A DNA stretch of 13,729 nucleotides, taken from JBDSTZ01 sp039927975 (GTDB lineage Bacteria; Pseudomonadota; Gammaproteobacteria; Burkholderiales; Burkholderiaceae_D). The notes under the pieces were generated by a model. The model was not told the DNA's origin and made no database searches. It saw nothing but the letters and a program-made list of their open reading frames with translations. Location: NCBI GenBank assembly GCA_039927975.1, contig JBDSTZ010000128.1, positions 1 to 13,729 of the forward strand, given 5' to 3'. The translations under genes were made by a program, and so were the position numbers. Shown one piece after another: positions 1-5,745 of this stretch (position 1 is the first letter of the stretch; each line of letters starts with the position of its first letter).

Positions 1-672
1 CAGGATCGCGCGCGCGGCGCGGTCGCTGGCGGCGTGCTCCAGCACCAGCGGCGCGAGCTGGGCGTAAGTGGTCTGGTTGGCGCCGGCGAGCCAGGCTTGC
101 ATGGCCTCGCGCGCGCCGCCGCAGGCATTGACGATGGCCTGCGCGAAGGCGCTGGCCGGCGTGCGTCCGTCGACGGCTTGCTGCGCCAGGTTCATCGCGC
201 GCAGGCCGATCCAGGCGCCGCCCGCTTCGTCGCCGCTGGGGAAGCCCCAGCCGCCGACTTCGCGTTGTTCGCCGTTGGCCAGCAAGGCTTCGCCGACGCT
301 GCCGGTGCCGATGGCGACGATCGCGCCGGGCCGGCCCGCGTGGGCGCCGAACAGGGTGGTGAAGGCGTCGCTGGCCAGCTTGAGCGCGCCGTAGCCGGGA
401 TCGGCGGCGATGAAGCGCTGCGCCCACTGCGGGTTGTGCACGCCGGCCAGGCCCAGGCCGATGGCAATCGCGGCGAGCGGCGGCGGCGACAGGCCGGCGC
501 TGGCGAAGGCGGCGCCGATGGCGGTGCTGATCGCGGCCCAGGCCTGGTCGACGCCATGCGACAGGGTCGACGGTCCGCCGTGCGCGTGCGCCAGCGCGGT
601 GCCGTCGGCGCGCGACAGGCGAACCCGGGTGCCGGTGCCGCCGCCGTCGACGCCGATGAGGTATTCGATCAT
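1..672 (-). CDS. BadF/BadG/BcrA/BcrD-type ATPase, probable N-acetylglucosamine kinase (partial, 3' end off the window)
   Basis: Reading the minus strand from 672, 224 codons are open to the window edge, so the C-terminus is missing. The protein opens with MIEYLIGVDGGGTGTR, the phosphate-1 loop of the actin/Hsp70/sugar-kinase fold with the acidic residue at D9. A second nucleotide-binding motif, AIVAIGTGS, follows at about residues 122-130, and then GGWGFPSGDEAGGAWIG, which is characteristic of the BadF/BadG/NagK group. Members phosphorylate amino sugars such as N-acetylglucosamine with ATP in the cytoplasm; the exact sugar is inferred, because the CoA-reductase activators of the same superfamily carry cysteines for a 4Fe-4S cluster and none are seen at the expected place. 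The start fits the family N-terminus, but there is no good Shine-Dalgarno sequence in front of it. A strong promoter lies about 40 bases upstream. Confidence 0.85.
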   Translation of the reverse strand, partial: MIEYLIGVDGGGTGTRVRLSRADGTALAHAHGGPSTLSHGVDQAWAAISTAIGAAFASAGLSPPPLAAIAIGLGLAGVHNPQWAQRFIAADPGYGALKLASDAFTTLFGAHAGRPGAIVAIGTGSVGEALLANGEQREVGGWGFPSGDEAGGAWIGLRAMNLAQQAVDGRTPASAFAQAIVNACGGAREAMQAWLAGANQTTYAQLAPLVLEHAASDRAARAIL

Positions 673-713
673 AGGTGGGGGTGTTGCGGAGCAAGCAAGA
701 GGATGGTCAGGGC

Positions 714-742
714 ACTATAGGGTTGCCCCTCCGGCTTGTCAA
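714..742 (-). promoter_or_regulatory. Sigma-70 promoter of the BadF-type kinase gene
   Basis: On the minus strand, TTGACA (complement of 737-742, 6/6 match) is followed after exactly 17 bases by TATAGT (complement of 714-719, 5/6 match). The predicted transcription start is near 707, giving a leader of about 35 bases before the ATG at 672. This is the best-matching housekeeping promoter in the window. Confidence 0.8.
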
Positions 743-1032
743 CGGTATTGGATTGGCACGGCCGGCGCCTATTTCACGCCCAGCTCGGGGGCGCCGGGAT
801 CAGTGCCATCGACCCACCAGCAGCAAATGTTCCGGAAGAAATTTGAATGGCCTCGCAGAATCGACGAAAGTCGTGTGGGAAGGGTCTTGAATGGGCGGGC
901 GGCGCGATAAGCGCCGGCAAACGCGACTACGCGGCCGAATTGGTAGCAAACCTGCGCGCCGAAGTGTCATAATACAGAGGCATCGCCACGCGCCGGAACA
1001 ACGGCATCCGTGGCGGCATTGGGAGAAGAATA
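743..1032. other. Intergenic region between divergent genes
   Basis: No convincing reading frame was found. The only element noted for the plus-strand gene at 1033 is a -10-like CATAAT at 968-973 with no matching -35 at 16-18 bases (TTGGTA at 940-945 is 22 bases away). A Shine-Dalgarno-like GGGAGAAG at 1020-1027 precedes the ATG at 1033. The rest is unassigned. Confidence 0.5.
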
Positions 1033-1218
1033 ATGATTCGATATATGGGCACACGTAAAAACATGGAAGGCGCGACCGTGTACGTGTTTGTCATTAATGG
1101 TGCGCAGAAGGAAATCCGCGAAGGCGCGCTCAAGCAGTACCCCGGATGCTACGAGGCGCTGCCGGCGTCGGCCAAGGCGAAAATCGCCGCCAATCGGGAC
1201 TGGATGTCCAAGTTATAG
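1033..1218 (+). CDS. Small protein of unknown function (61 aa)
   Basis: The frame begins ATG at 1033 behind GGGAGAAG at a good spacing and ends TAG at 1216-1218. The protein starts MIRYMGTRKNMEGATVYVFV and is basic. It has a short beta-prone hydrophobic stretch (VYVFVI, about residues 16-21) and a helical C-terminal half with the segment YPGCYEALPASAKAK. There is no signal peptide or membrane segment, so it is probably cytoplasmic. I do not recognise a family. The next small gene starts 15 bases downstream, so the two are probably co-transcribed. Support comes from the ribosome-binding site and an amino-acid composition unlike the Arg/Ala/Pro-rich shadow frames. Confidence 0.65.
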   Translation: MIRYMGTRKNMEGATVYVFVINGAQKEIREGALKQYPGCYEALPASAKAKIAANRDWMSKL

Positions 1219-1233
1219 TTCAATGGAGCAGCT

Positions 1234-1344
1234 ATGAGTAAAGCGCAGGATAGTAAGAAGGAAAGCAAGAAGGAACCGGCCAAGACCTTGAAGGAAAAGA
1301 AGGAAGCCAAGAAGGTCAAGAAAGAGGAGCGCGCGCGCCAGTAA
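1234..1344 (+). CDS. Lysine-rich micropeptide (36 aa)
   Basis: ATG at 1234 is preceded by TGGAGC at about 1224-1229 and the frame closes with TAA at 1342-1344. The product has 36 residues, of which 13 are Lys and 6 Glu, in alternating KK/E blocks (for example KKESKKE and KEKKEAKK), ending EERARQ. It should be a highly charged helix or a disordered basic peptide; nucleic-acid or membrane-surface binding is a guess from charge only. It begins 15 bases after the preceding small gene. The run of AAG codons makes this stretch A-rich compared with its surroundings. No family is recognised. Confidence 0.55.
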   Translation: MSKAQDSKKESKKEPAKTLKEKKEAKKVKKEERARQ

Positions 1345-1371
1345 GCGACGCGCCTTTGCCCGCCGCCCGCC

Positions 1372-1872
1372 ATGCATGCGCCGATCGCCTTCGGACGAGC
1401 GCTGGCCGCATGCAGTGCGCGCGCGGCCGCGCTGCTGTGCCTGCTTTGCGGGCCGGCCGGCGCGGCGCCATCCACCTTCGGTCCCGTGATCGGCAACGCG
1501 CTGCTGTGCCGCAGCCATCTCGATAACGCGTATTTCTATTCCTATTTTTCGACCGCCTTCGGCCCGGCCTACAAGCACGAGGGCGGCGCCTACTGGTTCA
1601 AGACCGACGCCACGTTGTGGGGCGCGGCGGTGAGCGAAGTGCTGGTGAGCGACGATACGAGCGAGCTGGTGTTCATCGGCGCCGTCACCGAGAGTCCGCC
1701 CGACAAACTCGACACGGCGATCCGCAGCGCGGTCGGCGCCCGCCATTACGCGGTCGACAGCTCGGCGTTTCCGGTGCGCGTGTCCGGCCCCGGCAGCAAG
1801 ATTGTCTACTTCAACACCAAGTCGAAAATCTACTGCGCCAAATACAAGCCGCTACCGGCGGCATTGCCATGA
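1372..1872 (+). CDS. Secreted protein of unknown function, translationally coupled to gspA
   Basis: This is a 166-aa protein. Residues 1-31 form a Sec signal peptide (Arg at 9 and 17, hydrophobic core AAALLCLLC, likely cut after AGA at 29-31). An in-frame TAA at 1342-1344 limits the start to ATG 1372, although no clear ribosome-binding site is visible. The mature part has many aromatic residues (NAYFYSYFSTAFGPAY) and two cysteines, C46 and C155, that could form a periplasmic disulfide. The TGA at 1870-1872 overlaps the ATG of gspA (ATGA), a typical translational coupling arrangement. I do not recognise the family. Position suggests a periplasmic partner of the GspA-GspB complex or a type II secretion substrate, but this is inference. 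Confidence 0.75.
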   Translation: MHAPIAFGRALAACSARAAALLCLLCGPAGAAPSTFGPVIGNALLCRSHLDNAYFYSYFSTAFGPAYKHEGGAYWFKTDATLWGAAVSEVLVSDDTSELVFIGAVTESPPDKLDTAIRSAVGARHYAVDSSAFPVRVSGPGSKIVYFNTKSKIYCAKYKPLPAALP

Positions 1873-3503
1873 GCTCCATGTACACGCATTATTTCAGCCT
1901 GACGCAGGCGCCGTTTTCCATCGCGCCCGATCCGCGCTACCTGTTCATGAGCGAGCGCCACCGCGAGGCGCTCGCTCATCTGCTGTACGGCATTGGCAGT
2001 GGCGGCGGTTTCGTCCTGCTGACGGGCGAAATCGGCGCCGGCAAGACCACCGTGTGCCGCTGCTTCATCGAACAGATTCCGCCCGATTGCAGCCTGGCCT
2101 ACATCTTTAACCCGAAGCTGACGGTCGAAGAGCTGCTGCTGTCGATCTGCGACGAATTCGGCATTACCCTGGCGGCGCCCGGCGCCGGCGCGATCAGCGT
2201 CAAGGGCTATGTGGACGCCATCAACGGCTATCTGCTGGCCAGTCACGCGCAGGGCAAGAACAATGTGCTGATCATCGACGAGGCGCAGAACCTGTCGGCC
2301 GACGTGCTCGAACAGCTGCGCCTGCTGACTAATCTGGAAACCAATGAACGCAAGCTGTTGCAGATCATCCTGATCGGCCAGCCCGAGCTGCGCACGATGC
2401 TGGCGCGGCCCGAGCTCGAGCAATTGGCGCAGCGGGTCATCGCGCGCTATCACCTCGGTTCGCTGTCGGAAGGCGAGACCGGCGCCTATGTGGCGCACCG
2501 GCTGGCGGTGGCCGGCGCGGTGGCGGCCCAGCCGTTTCCGCCACGGCTGATCGGGCTGCTTTACCGCCTTAGCAATGGTGTGCCGCGCCGCATCAATTTG
2601 CTGTGCGACCGGGCCTTGCTCGGCGCGTATGTGGAAAACCGCAGGGACGTGACGCGGGCGATCCTGCGCCGGGCGGCTTCGGAAGTGTTTGCCGACGGCG
2701 CTGCGCCGGCGGTCAAGCGCAGCTGGCCGATCCTGGCGGGCGGCTTGCTGGCCGGCGTGGCGATCAGCGCGGCTGCGGCCTGGCAATTGATGCCGCATGC
2801 GCGCGCGCCGGTGGCCGCCAAGACGGCCGCGCCGGCGGTGGTGGCACGTGCTGCGGCTCCGGCAGCGCAGCTTGCGCCGCCGGCGGTGGTTGTGGCCGCG
2901 TCCGAGCCACCGCGCCTATTCGATTCGCAGCAGACGGCGCTGCGCGAACTGGGCGCGATGTGGGGCGCGCCGCTGGGGGCGGGCGAACCTTGCCAGGCCG
3001 CGCTCAAGCTGGAGCTGCATTGCCATGTCGGCAAAGGCGGGCTGTACGAACTGCGCTTGCTGAACCGGCCAGCGGTGATCACTTTGCATCAAGGCGCGCA
3101 GCAGCGGTATGCCTTGCTGACGTCGATGGGCGAGCGCAGCGTCACTTTGAGCATGGATGGCAAACAGCAAACGCTGGGCGTGGACGCGATTGCCACCGCT
3201 ATCGACGGCGAATTCACGACCTTCTGGAAAGCGCCGCGCCGCTTCCGCGACCAGGTGCTGGGCAGTGACCGGGGCGCCGATGTGGACTGGATCGGCGCTT
3301 CGCTTGCCAGGCTGGGCGGGGTGGCCGCGCCGACGGCGAGCGAGCCGATGAATGCGGAGACACAGCAACTGCTGCGCCAGTTCCAGACTGCGCAGAACCT
3401 GAAGGCGGACGGCGTTGCCGGGCCGCGCACCTATATGCGCCTCAATCAGCTGGCCGGGGTGGACGAGCCGCGTCTGCATGCCGATGGCGGGGCGGGAAAA
3501 TAA
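1869..3503 (+). CDS. gspA: GspA/ExeA: AAA ATPase with periplasmic peptidoglycan-binding domain, type II secretion secretin assembly
   Basis: The protein has 544 aa from ATG 1869. ATG 1878 (MYTHYF) is an alternative close to the usual family start; 1869 is preferred for the ATGA overlap. The N-terminus has the family pattern APFSIAPDPRYLFMSERHREAL. The Walker A motif GEIGAGKTT is at residues 53-61 and Walker B VLIIDEAQ at 133-140. LIGQPEL is at 168-174, and the sensor-2-like segment LSNGVPRRINLL is at 234-245. One membrane helix spans about 285-305. The periplasmic part includes a domain with C375 and C385 and ends in a PG_binding_1 domain (about 497-530, LLRQFQTAQNLKADGVAGP). In Aeromonas-type systems ExeA and ExeB form an inner-membrane complex that binds peptidoglycan and uses ATP to help multimerise the secretin. 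The coding sequence ends one base before gspB. No other gsp genes lie in the window. Confidence 0.93.
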   Translation: MSSMYTHYFSLTQAPFSIAPDPRYLFMSERHREALAHLLYGIGSGGGFVLLTGEIGAGKTTVCRCFIEQIPPDCSLAYIFNPKLTVEELLLSICDEFGITLAAPGAGAISVKGYVDAINGYLLASHAQGKNNVLIIDEAQNLSADVLEQLRLLTNLETNERKLLQIILIGQPELRTMLARPELEQLAQRVIARYHLGSLSEGETGAYVAHRLAVAGAVAAQPFPPRLIGLLYRLSNGVPRRINLLCDRALLGAYVENRRDVTRAILRRAASEVFADGAAPAVKRSWPILAGGLLAGVAISAAAAWQLMPHARAPVAAKTAAPAVVARAAAPAAQLAPPAVVVAASEPPRLFDSQQTALRELGAMWGAPLGAGEPCQAALKLELHCHVGKGGLYELRLLNRPAVITLHQGAQQRYALLTSMGERSVTLSMDGKQQTLGVDAIATAIDGEFTTFWKAPRRFRDQVLGSDRGADVDWIGASLARLGGVAAPTASEPMNAETQQLLRQFQTAQNLKADGVAGPRTYMRLNQLAGVDEPRLHADGGAGK

Positions 3504-3504
3504 G

Positions 3505-4239
3505 ATGTCCTACATTCTCGAAGCTCTCAAGAAGGCCCAGGCCGAACGCCAGCTCGGCAGCGCGCCGACGATCCACGCCTTGCCGATTCATGCACCGGCC
3601 CAGGTCGGCATCGGTGCGCGCCGCGCGCCTTTGTTGATCGGCGTGGCAGCGCTGGCCGTGCTGGGCTTGGCTGGCTGGTGGTGGCGGGCGCAGACGCCGG
3701 TCGCGCCGCAGGTGGCCGTGCTGGCGCCGGTTGTTGCTGCGCCTGTCAGCCCGCCAGCCGCTGTTGTGCAGCCAGCGCTGGTCGTGCCGGCACCGGTGGC
3801 CGCGATGCCGCCGCCGCCCATGCCGCCAGCACAGATGGTCTCGCCGCCGGCGCCGTCCGCGCCACCTGCGCCGCTTGGCCCGCCTCGCGCGGCGTCTACA
3901 TCGGCGCCGATCGCTGCCGCGCCCGTCCTCGCCTCGAAACCTGCGTCGCCTCCGCCGCAGACGATCAAACCGGTTGCCGCCGCCATGCCGCCGCGCGCCA
4001 GCGACGAGCCGCCGGTGCCGGCGCTGCGCGAATTGCCCGATGCCGTGCAACGCAGCGTCCCGACGGTGACCTTCGGCGGTTATATGTATTCCGCCAATCC
4101 GGCCGATCGCCTGCTGCTGGTCGATAAAGTCCTGCGTCACGAAGGGGAAGAGGTGGCGCCCGGCCTGATCCTCGAAAAGCTGCTGCCGAAAGAGGCGGTG
4201 ATGAATTACCGGGGCAGCCGCTACCGCATGGCGTACTGA
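3505..4239 (+). CDS. gspB: GspB/ExeB: type II secretion assembly partner of GspA
   Basis: The 244-aa product begins MSYILEALKKAQAERQLG, the signature cytoplasmic segment of GspB. A single membrane helix follows at about residues 42-60. A long Pro/Ala-rich linker runs from about 61 to 170, and a conserved C-terminal domain (about 174-243) contains TVTFGGYMYSANPADR and ends with NYRGSRYRMAY. That C-terminal domain is the T2SSB family fold, which is HR-domain-like and thought to contact the secretin and peptidoglycan. The low-complexity linker should span the periplasm. The start is one base after the gspA stop, so translation is almost certainly coupled. The linker is coded by GC-rich repeats such as GCC/CCG runs, which create several spurious frames on both strands. 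Confidence 0.92.
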   Translation: MSYILEALKKAQAERQLGSAPTIHALPIHAPAQVGIGARRAPLLIGVAALAVLGLAGWWWRAQTPVAPQVAVLAPVVAAPVSPPAAVVQPALVVPAPVAAMPPPPMPPAQMVSPPAPSAPPAPLGPPRAASTSAPIAAAPVLASKPASPPPQTIKPVAAAMPPRASDEPPVPALRELPDAVQRSVPTVTFGGYMYSANPADRLLLVDKVLRHEGEEVAPGLILEKLLPKEAVMNYRGSRYRMAY

Positions 4240-4276
4240 GCGGCAGTGCGCCTCCACGCGAGGCTGGCCGTGTTTG

Positions 4277-4282
4277 TATAAT
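4277..4282 (+). promoter_or_regulatory. Candidate -10 element for mobB
   Basis: A perfect TATAAT lies 30 bases upstream of the mobB ATG. No -35 hexamer close to TTGACA is seen at 16-18 bases upstream (CCACGC at 17), and the base pattern is not an extended -10, so promoter activity is only tentative. Confidence 0.4.
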
Positions 4283-4312
4283 GGCAGCTTCAAGGACGGC
4301 AGAAAGGCCGCG

Positions 4313-4825
4313 ATGCACAAGATTCTCGGGGTGGTGGGCTGGTCGGGCAGCGGCAAGACCACGCTGCTCGAACACCTCGTCACCCGGCTCGCGGCGCGCG
4401 GCCTGCGGGTGAACGTCATCAAGCACAGCCACCACGACATTGAACTCGAACCACCGCGCAAGGACAGCGCGCGCCTGCGCATGGCCGGCGCGGCCGAGGT
4501 GATGATCGCTTCGCCATTTCGGATCGCTATCATGCAGGAGTTGCGTGGCGCGCCGGAACCCTCGCTGCTGGAGCAAGTCGCGCGACTGGCGCCGGCCGAC
4601 CTGACCCTGGTGGAAGGCTACCGCTGGGAACCAATCCCGAAACTCGAGGTTCACCGGCCCGCGCTCGGCCAGCGCGTCCTGTATCCGGACGATCCGAATG
4701 TGGTGGCGGTGGCGTCCGACCAGGCGCGCCCCGCCGATGCGCGGGCCGGCCTCGCCTGGCTCGACATCAACGCGCCGCAAGCGGTGCTGGACTGGCTGGA
4801 CGACTATCTTGCCGGCGCGGCCTAA
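4313..4825 (+). CDS. mobB: MobB: molybdopterin-guanine dinucleotide biosynthesis adaptor, P-loop GTPase
   Basis: The 170-aa protein starts MHKILGVVGWSGSGKTT, with the P-loop GWSGSGKTT at residues 9-17. It also has the MobB-specific KHSHHD (37-42), KDSARLRMAGA (50-60) and the Walker-B-like LVEGYR (99-104). MobB binds GTP and assists MobA in attaching GMP to molybdopterin in the cytoplasm. AAAGG just before the ATG at 4313 is a modest ribosome-binding site. An in-frame TTG upstream at 4274 would add 13 residues unlike the family, so it was rejected. No mobA, moa or moe gene is present in the window, so the gene stands apart from the rest of its pathway. Its stop codon overlaps the -35 region of the downstream motility promoter. 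Confidence 0.92.
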   Translation: MHKILGVVGWSGSGKTTLLEHLVTRLAARGLRVNVIKHSHHDIELEPPRKDSARLRMAGAAEVMIASPFRIAIMQELRGAPEPSLLEQVARLAPADLTLVEGYRWEPIPKLEVHRPALGQRVLYPDDPNVVAVASDQARPADARAGLAWLDINAPQAVLDWLDDYLAGAA

Positions 4826-4849
4826 AGTTATTCAACAGCTTGCCGTAAT
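4823..4849 (+). promoter_or_regulatory. Sigma-28 (FliA)-type promoter of the yjfB-like gene
   Basis: TAAAGTTA at 4823-4830 is followed after exactly 11 bases by GCCGTAAT at 4842-4849. The flagellar sigma-28 consensus is TAAAGTTT-N11-GCCGATAA, so the -35 matches 7 of 8 positions and the -10 keeps the diagnostic GCCG and an A/T-rich tail. The predicted start near 4857 leaves a leader of about 23 bases. The -35 element contains the mobB stop codon (TAA 4823-4825). Confidence 0.7.
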
Positions 4850-4871
4850 AGGGGGATACGCCTTATTACGG
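4843..4871 (+). promoter_or_regulatory. Inverted repeat overlapping the yjfB-like gene's -10 and Shine-Dalgarno
   Basis: CCGTAATA (4843-4850) pairs with TATTACGG (4864-4871). The stem can extend through G4851-T4863 (wobble), G4852-C4862 and G4853-C4861, leaving a 7-base loop. The right arm includes the first two bases of the GGAGG ribosome-binding site (4870-4874). It may be a DNA operator, or an RNA hairpin formed only in read-through transcripts from mobB. No T-run follows, so it is not a classical terminator. Confidence 0.55.
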
Positions 4872-4879
4872 AGGACGCC

Positions 4880-5080
4880 ATGGATGTTACTGGTATTGCC
4901 AAGTTGGCAACTAGCATCGCTGAAACGGGAAATCGCCAGGAAGTTGGCATTGCCGTTTTGAAAAAAGCGCAGGAAATCGAAGGTTCGACGGCGACCCAGC
5001 TGATCGACGCCATCAAGTCCGTGCCCGCGCCGCAAAACTTGCCAGCCCACTTGGGCAGCAAGATCAACACCACTGCCTGA
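4880..5080 (+). CDS. YjfB-family putative motility protein (66 aa)
   Basis: The protein MDVTGIAKLATSIAET... has the YjfB family layout. A helical N-terminus is followed by VGIAVLKKAQEIEG (about residues 22-35), then an amphipathic helix TQLIDAIKSV and a proline-rich tail with PAHLGSKINTTA. Length (66 aa) is normal for the family. There is no signal peptide or membrane segment. GGAGG at 4870-4874 with 5-base spacing fixes the start at 4880. The family was named from a Bacillus flagellar-regulon gene and its biochemical role is unknown; the sigma-28-like promoter found directly upstream supports expression with late flagellar genes. No other flagellar gene lies in the window. Confidence 0.85.
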   Translation: MDVTGIAKLATSIAETGNRQEVGIAVLKKAQEIEGSTATQLIDAIKSVPAPQNLPAHLGSKINTTA

Positions 5081-5353
5081 CAACAAGCCCCGCCCGCGAT
5101 CCGACTGCGGGCTGTCGGCTGCGTCAACAAAACCCCGGCCTTCCGCGTTAAGGGAGGACGCGAGGCGTTTGACGGTTCACCCATGTCGGACCGACAAACT
5201 TGCCGCTCTAGCCACACCATATACGTCCCGGGCATGGCCCTGCATCCGCTTGCACCGCAGCCCGTGCGCAAAAGAGGAGCGGGCCGACAGCACAATACAT
5301 CGCCCCGCCCTGGGCCGCGCCGAGTTGTTGTCATGTGCGCCTCGTGATCATCG
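5081..5353. other. Intergenic region ahead of a terminator; no gene supported
   Basis: No reading frame with a credible start or composition was found, and no tRNA or known riboswitch motif was recognised. CCCGC/GCGGG (5093-5097 / 5107-5111) can form a short hairpin after yjfB but lacks a T-run. A compact palindrome lies at 5184-5196. A TTGACG at 5169-5174 has no good -10. Because a strong terminator closes the region at 5354-5387, either the yjfB transcript has a 3' tail of about 300 bases or an unannotated small RNA is made here. Confidence 0.4.
5184..5196. repeat. Short perfect palindrome (operator-like)
   Basis: TGTCGG-A-CCGACA is a 6-base perfect inverted repeat with a one-base centre. 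It lies about 290 bases upstream of bufA and 100 bases after yjfB. No regulator family can be assigned from the sequence. Confidence 0.3.
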
Positions 5354-5387
5354 ACCCGGTGTCGGCCATGCAGGCACCGGGTTTTTT
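5354..5387 (+). terminator. Rho-independent terminator
   Basis: ACCCGGTG (5354-5361) pairs with CACCGGGT (5375-5382), an 8-base stem with a 13-base loop, followed directly by a six-T run (5382-5387). It would terminate plus-strand transcripts coming from yjfB or the intergenic region and insulates the bufferin operon. Confidence 0.85.
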
Positions 5388-5411
5388 CAAACTGGGCTGG
5401 CGGAGTAAAAT
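5384..5411 (+). promoter_or_regulatory. Candidate promoter of the bufferin operon
   Basis: TTTTCA (5384-5389, 4/6 match to TTGACA) and TAAAAT (5406-5411, 5/6 match to TATAAT) are separated by 16 bases. The -35 sits in the T-run of the terminator. A start near 5418 would give a leader of about 60 bases. In Caulobacter, bufferin genes answer to copper through an ECF sigma factor; no sigma or anti-sigma gene is present here, so regulation may differ. Confidence 0.4.
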
Positions 5412-5480
5412 AGCCGCTGATCGCTGAGCACGCGTCTGTGCCGCCCGTTTCGCCCCTTCCCGATTTGTACTGGAGACTCC

Positions 5481-5738
5481 ATGAACAACCGTCACGCCCT
5501 GCTTGCCGCCGCCCTCGCTACCATCTGCGCGAGCGCCGCCGCCGCCGATCCTGCGCCCGTCGCGCCCGCCGAACAGGAACAGTGCTACGGCATCGCCAAA
5601 GCCGGTCAGAACGATTGCTCGACTCCCAAGCACAGCTGTGCGGGCCTTGCCAAGGCCGACAAGGATCCGTCCGAGTGGAAAATGGTCGTCAAGGGCAGCT
5701 GCGTCAAGGCCGGCGGCAAGCTGACCGCCGACAAGTAA
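5481..5738 (+). CDS. bufA: BufA-type bufferin precursor (DUF2282), MNIO-modified copper-binding peptide
   Basis: The 85-aa protein has a Sec signal peptide (MNNRHALLAAALATICASAAAA, probably cut after A22). The mature region contains CYGIAKAGQNDCSTPKHSC, the DUF2282 hallmark. Mature cysteines are C35, C46, C53 and C74 (spacing 10, 6 and 20); C16 lies in the signal peptide. In this class the BufB enzyme oxidises core cysteines to thiooxazole-type heterocycles, the peptide is exported to the periplasm, and it sequesters copper. GGAG at 5472-5475 with 5-base spacing supports the ATG at 5481. The maturase starts 7 bases after the stop. All four cysteines of the usual core are kept, so the precursor looks functional. 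The copper role is from family knowledge, not from this sequence. Confidence 0.9.
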   Translation: MNNRHALLAAALATICASAAAADPAPVAPAEQEQCYGIAKAGQNDCSTPKHSCAGLAKADKDPSEWKMVVKGSCVKAGGKLTADK

Positions 5739-5745
5739 GCCGGGC

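Noticed and set aside
1830..2798. 322-codon minus-strand open frame opposite gspA
   Set aside because: It lies over the Walker A/B ATPase domain of gspA and has no domain or ribosome-binding site of its own.
3442..4533. 363-codon minus-strand open frame across gspB and mobB
   Set aside because: It spans two well-supported genes. Its Arg-rich repeats arise from the antisense of the Pro/Ala linker of GspB.
5169..5408. 79-codon plus-strand frame before bufA
   Set aside because: It begins with TTG without a ribosome-binding site and runs through the terminator hairpin and T-run.
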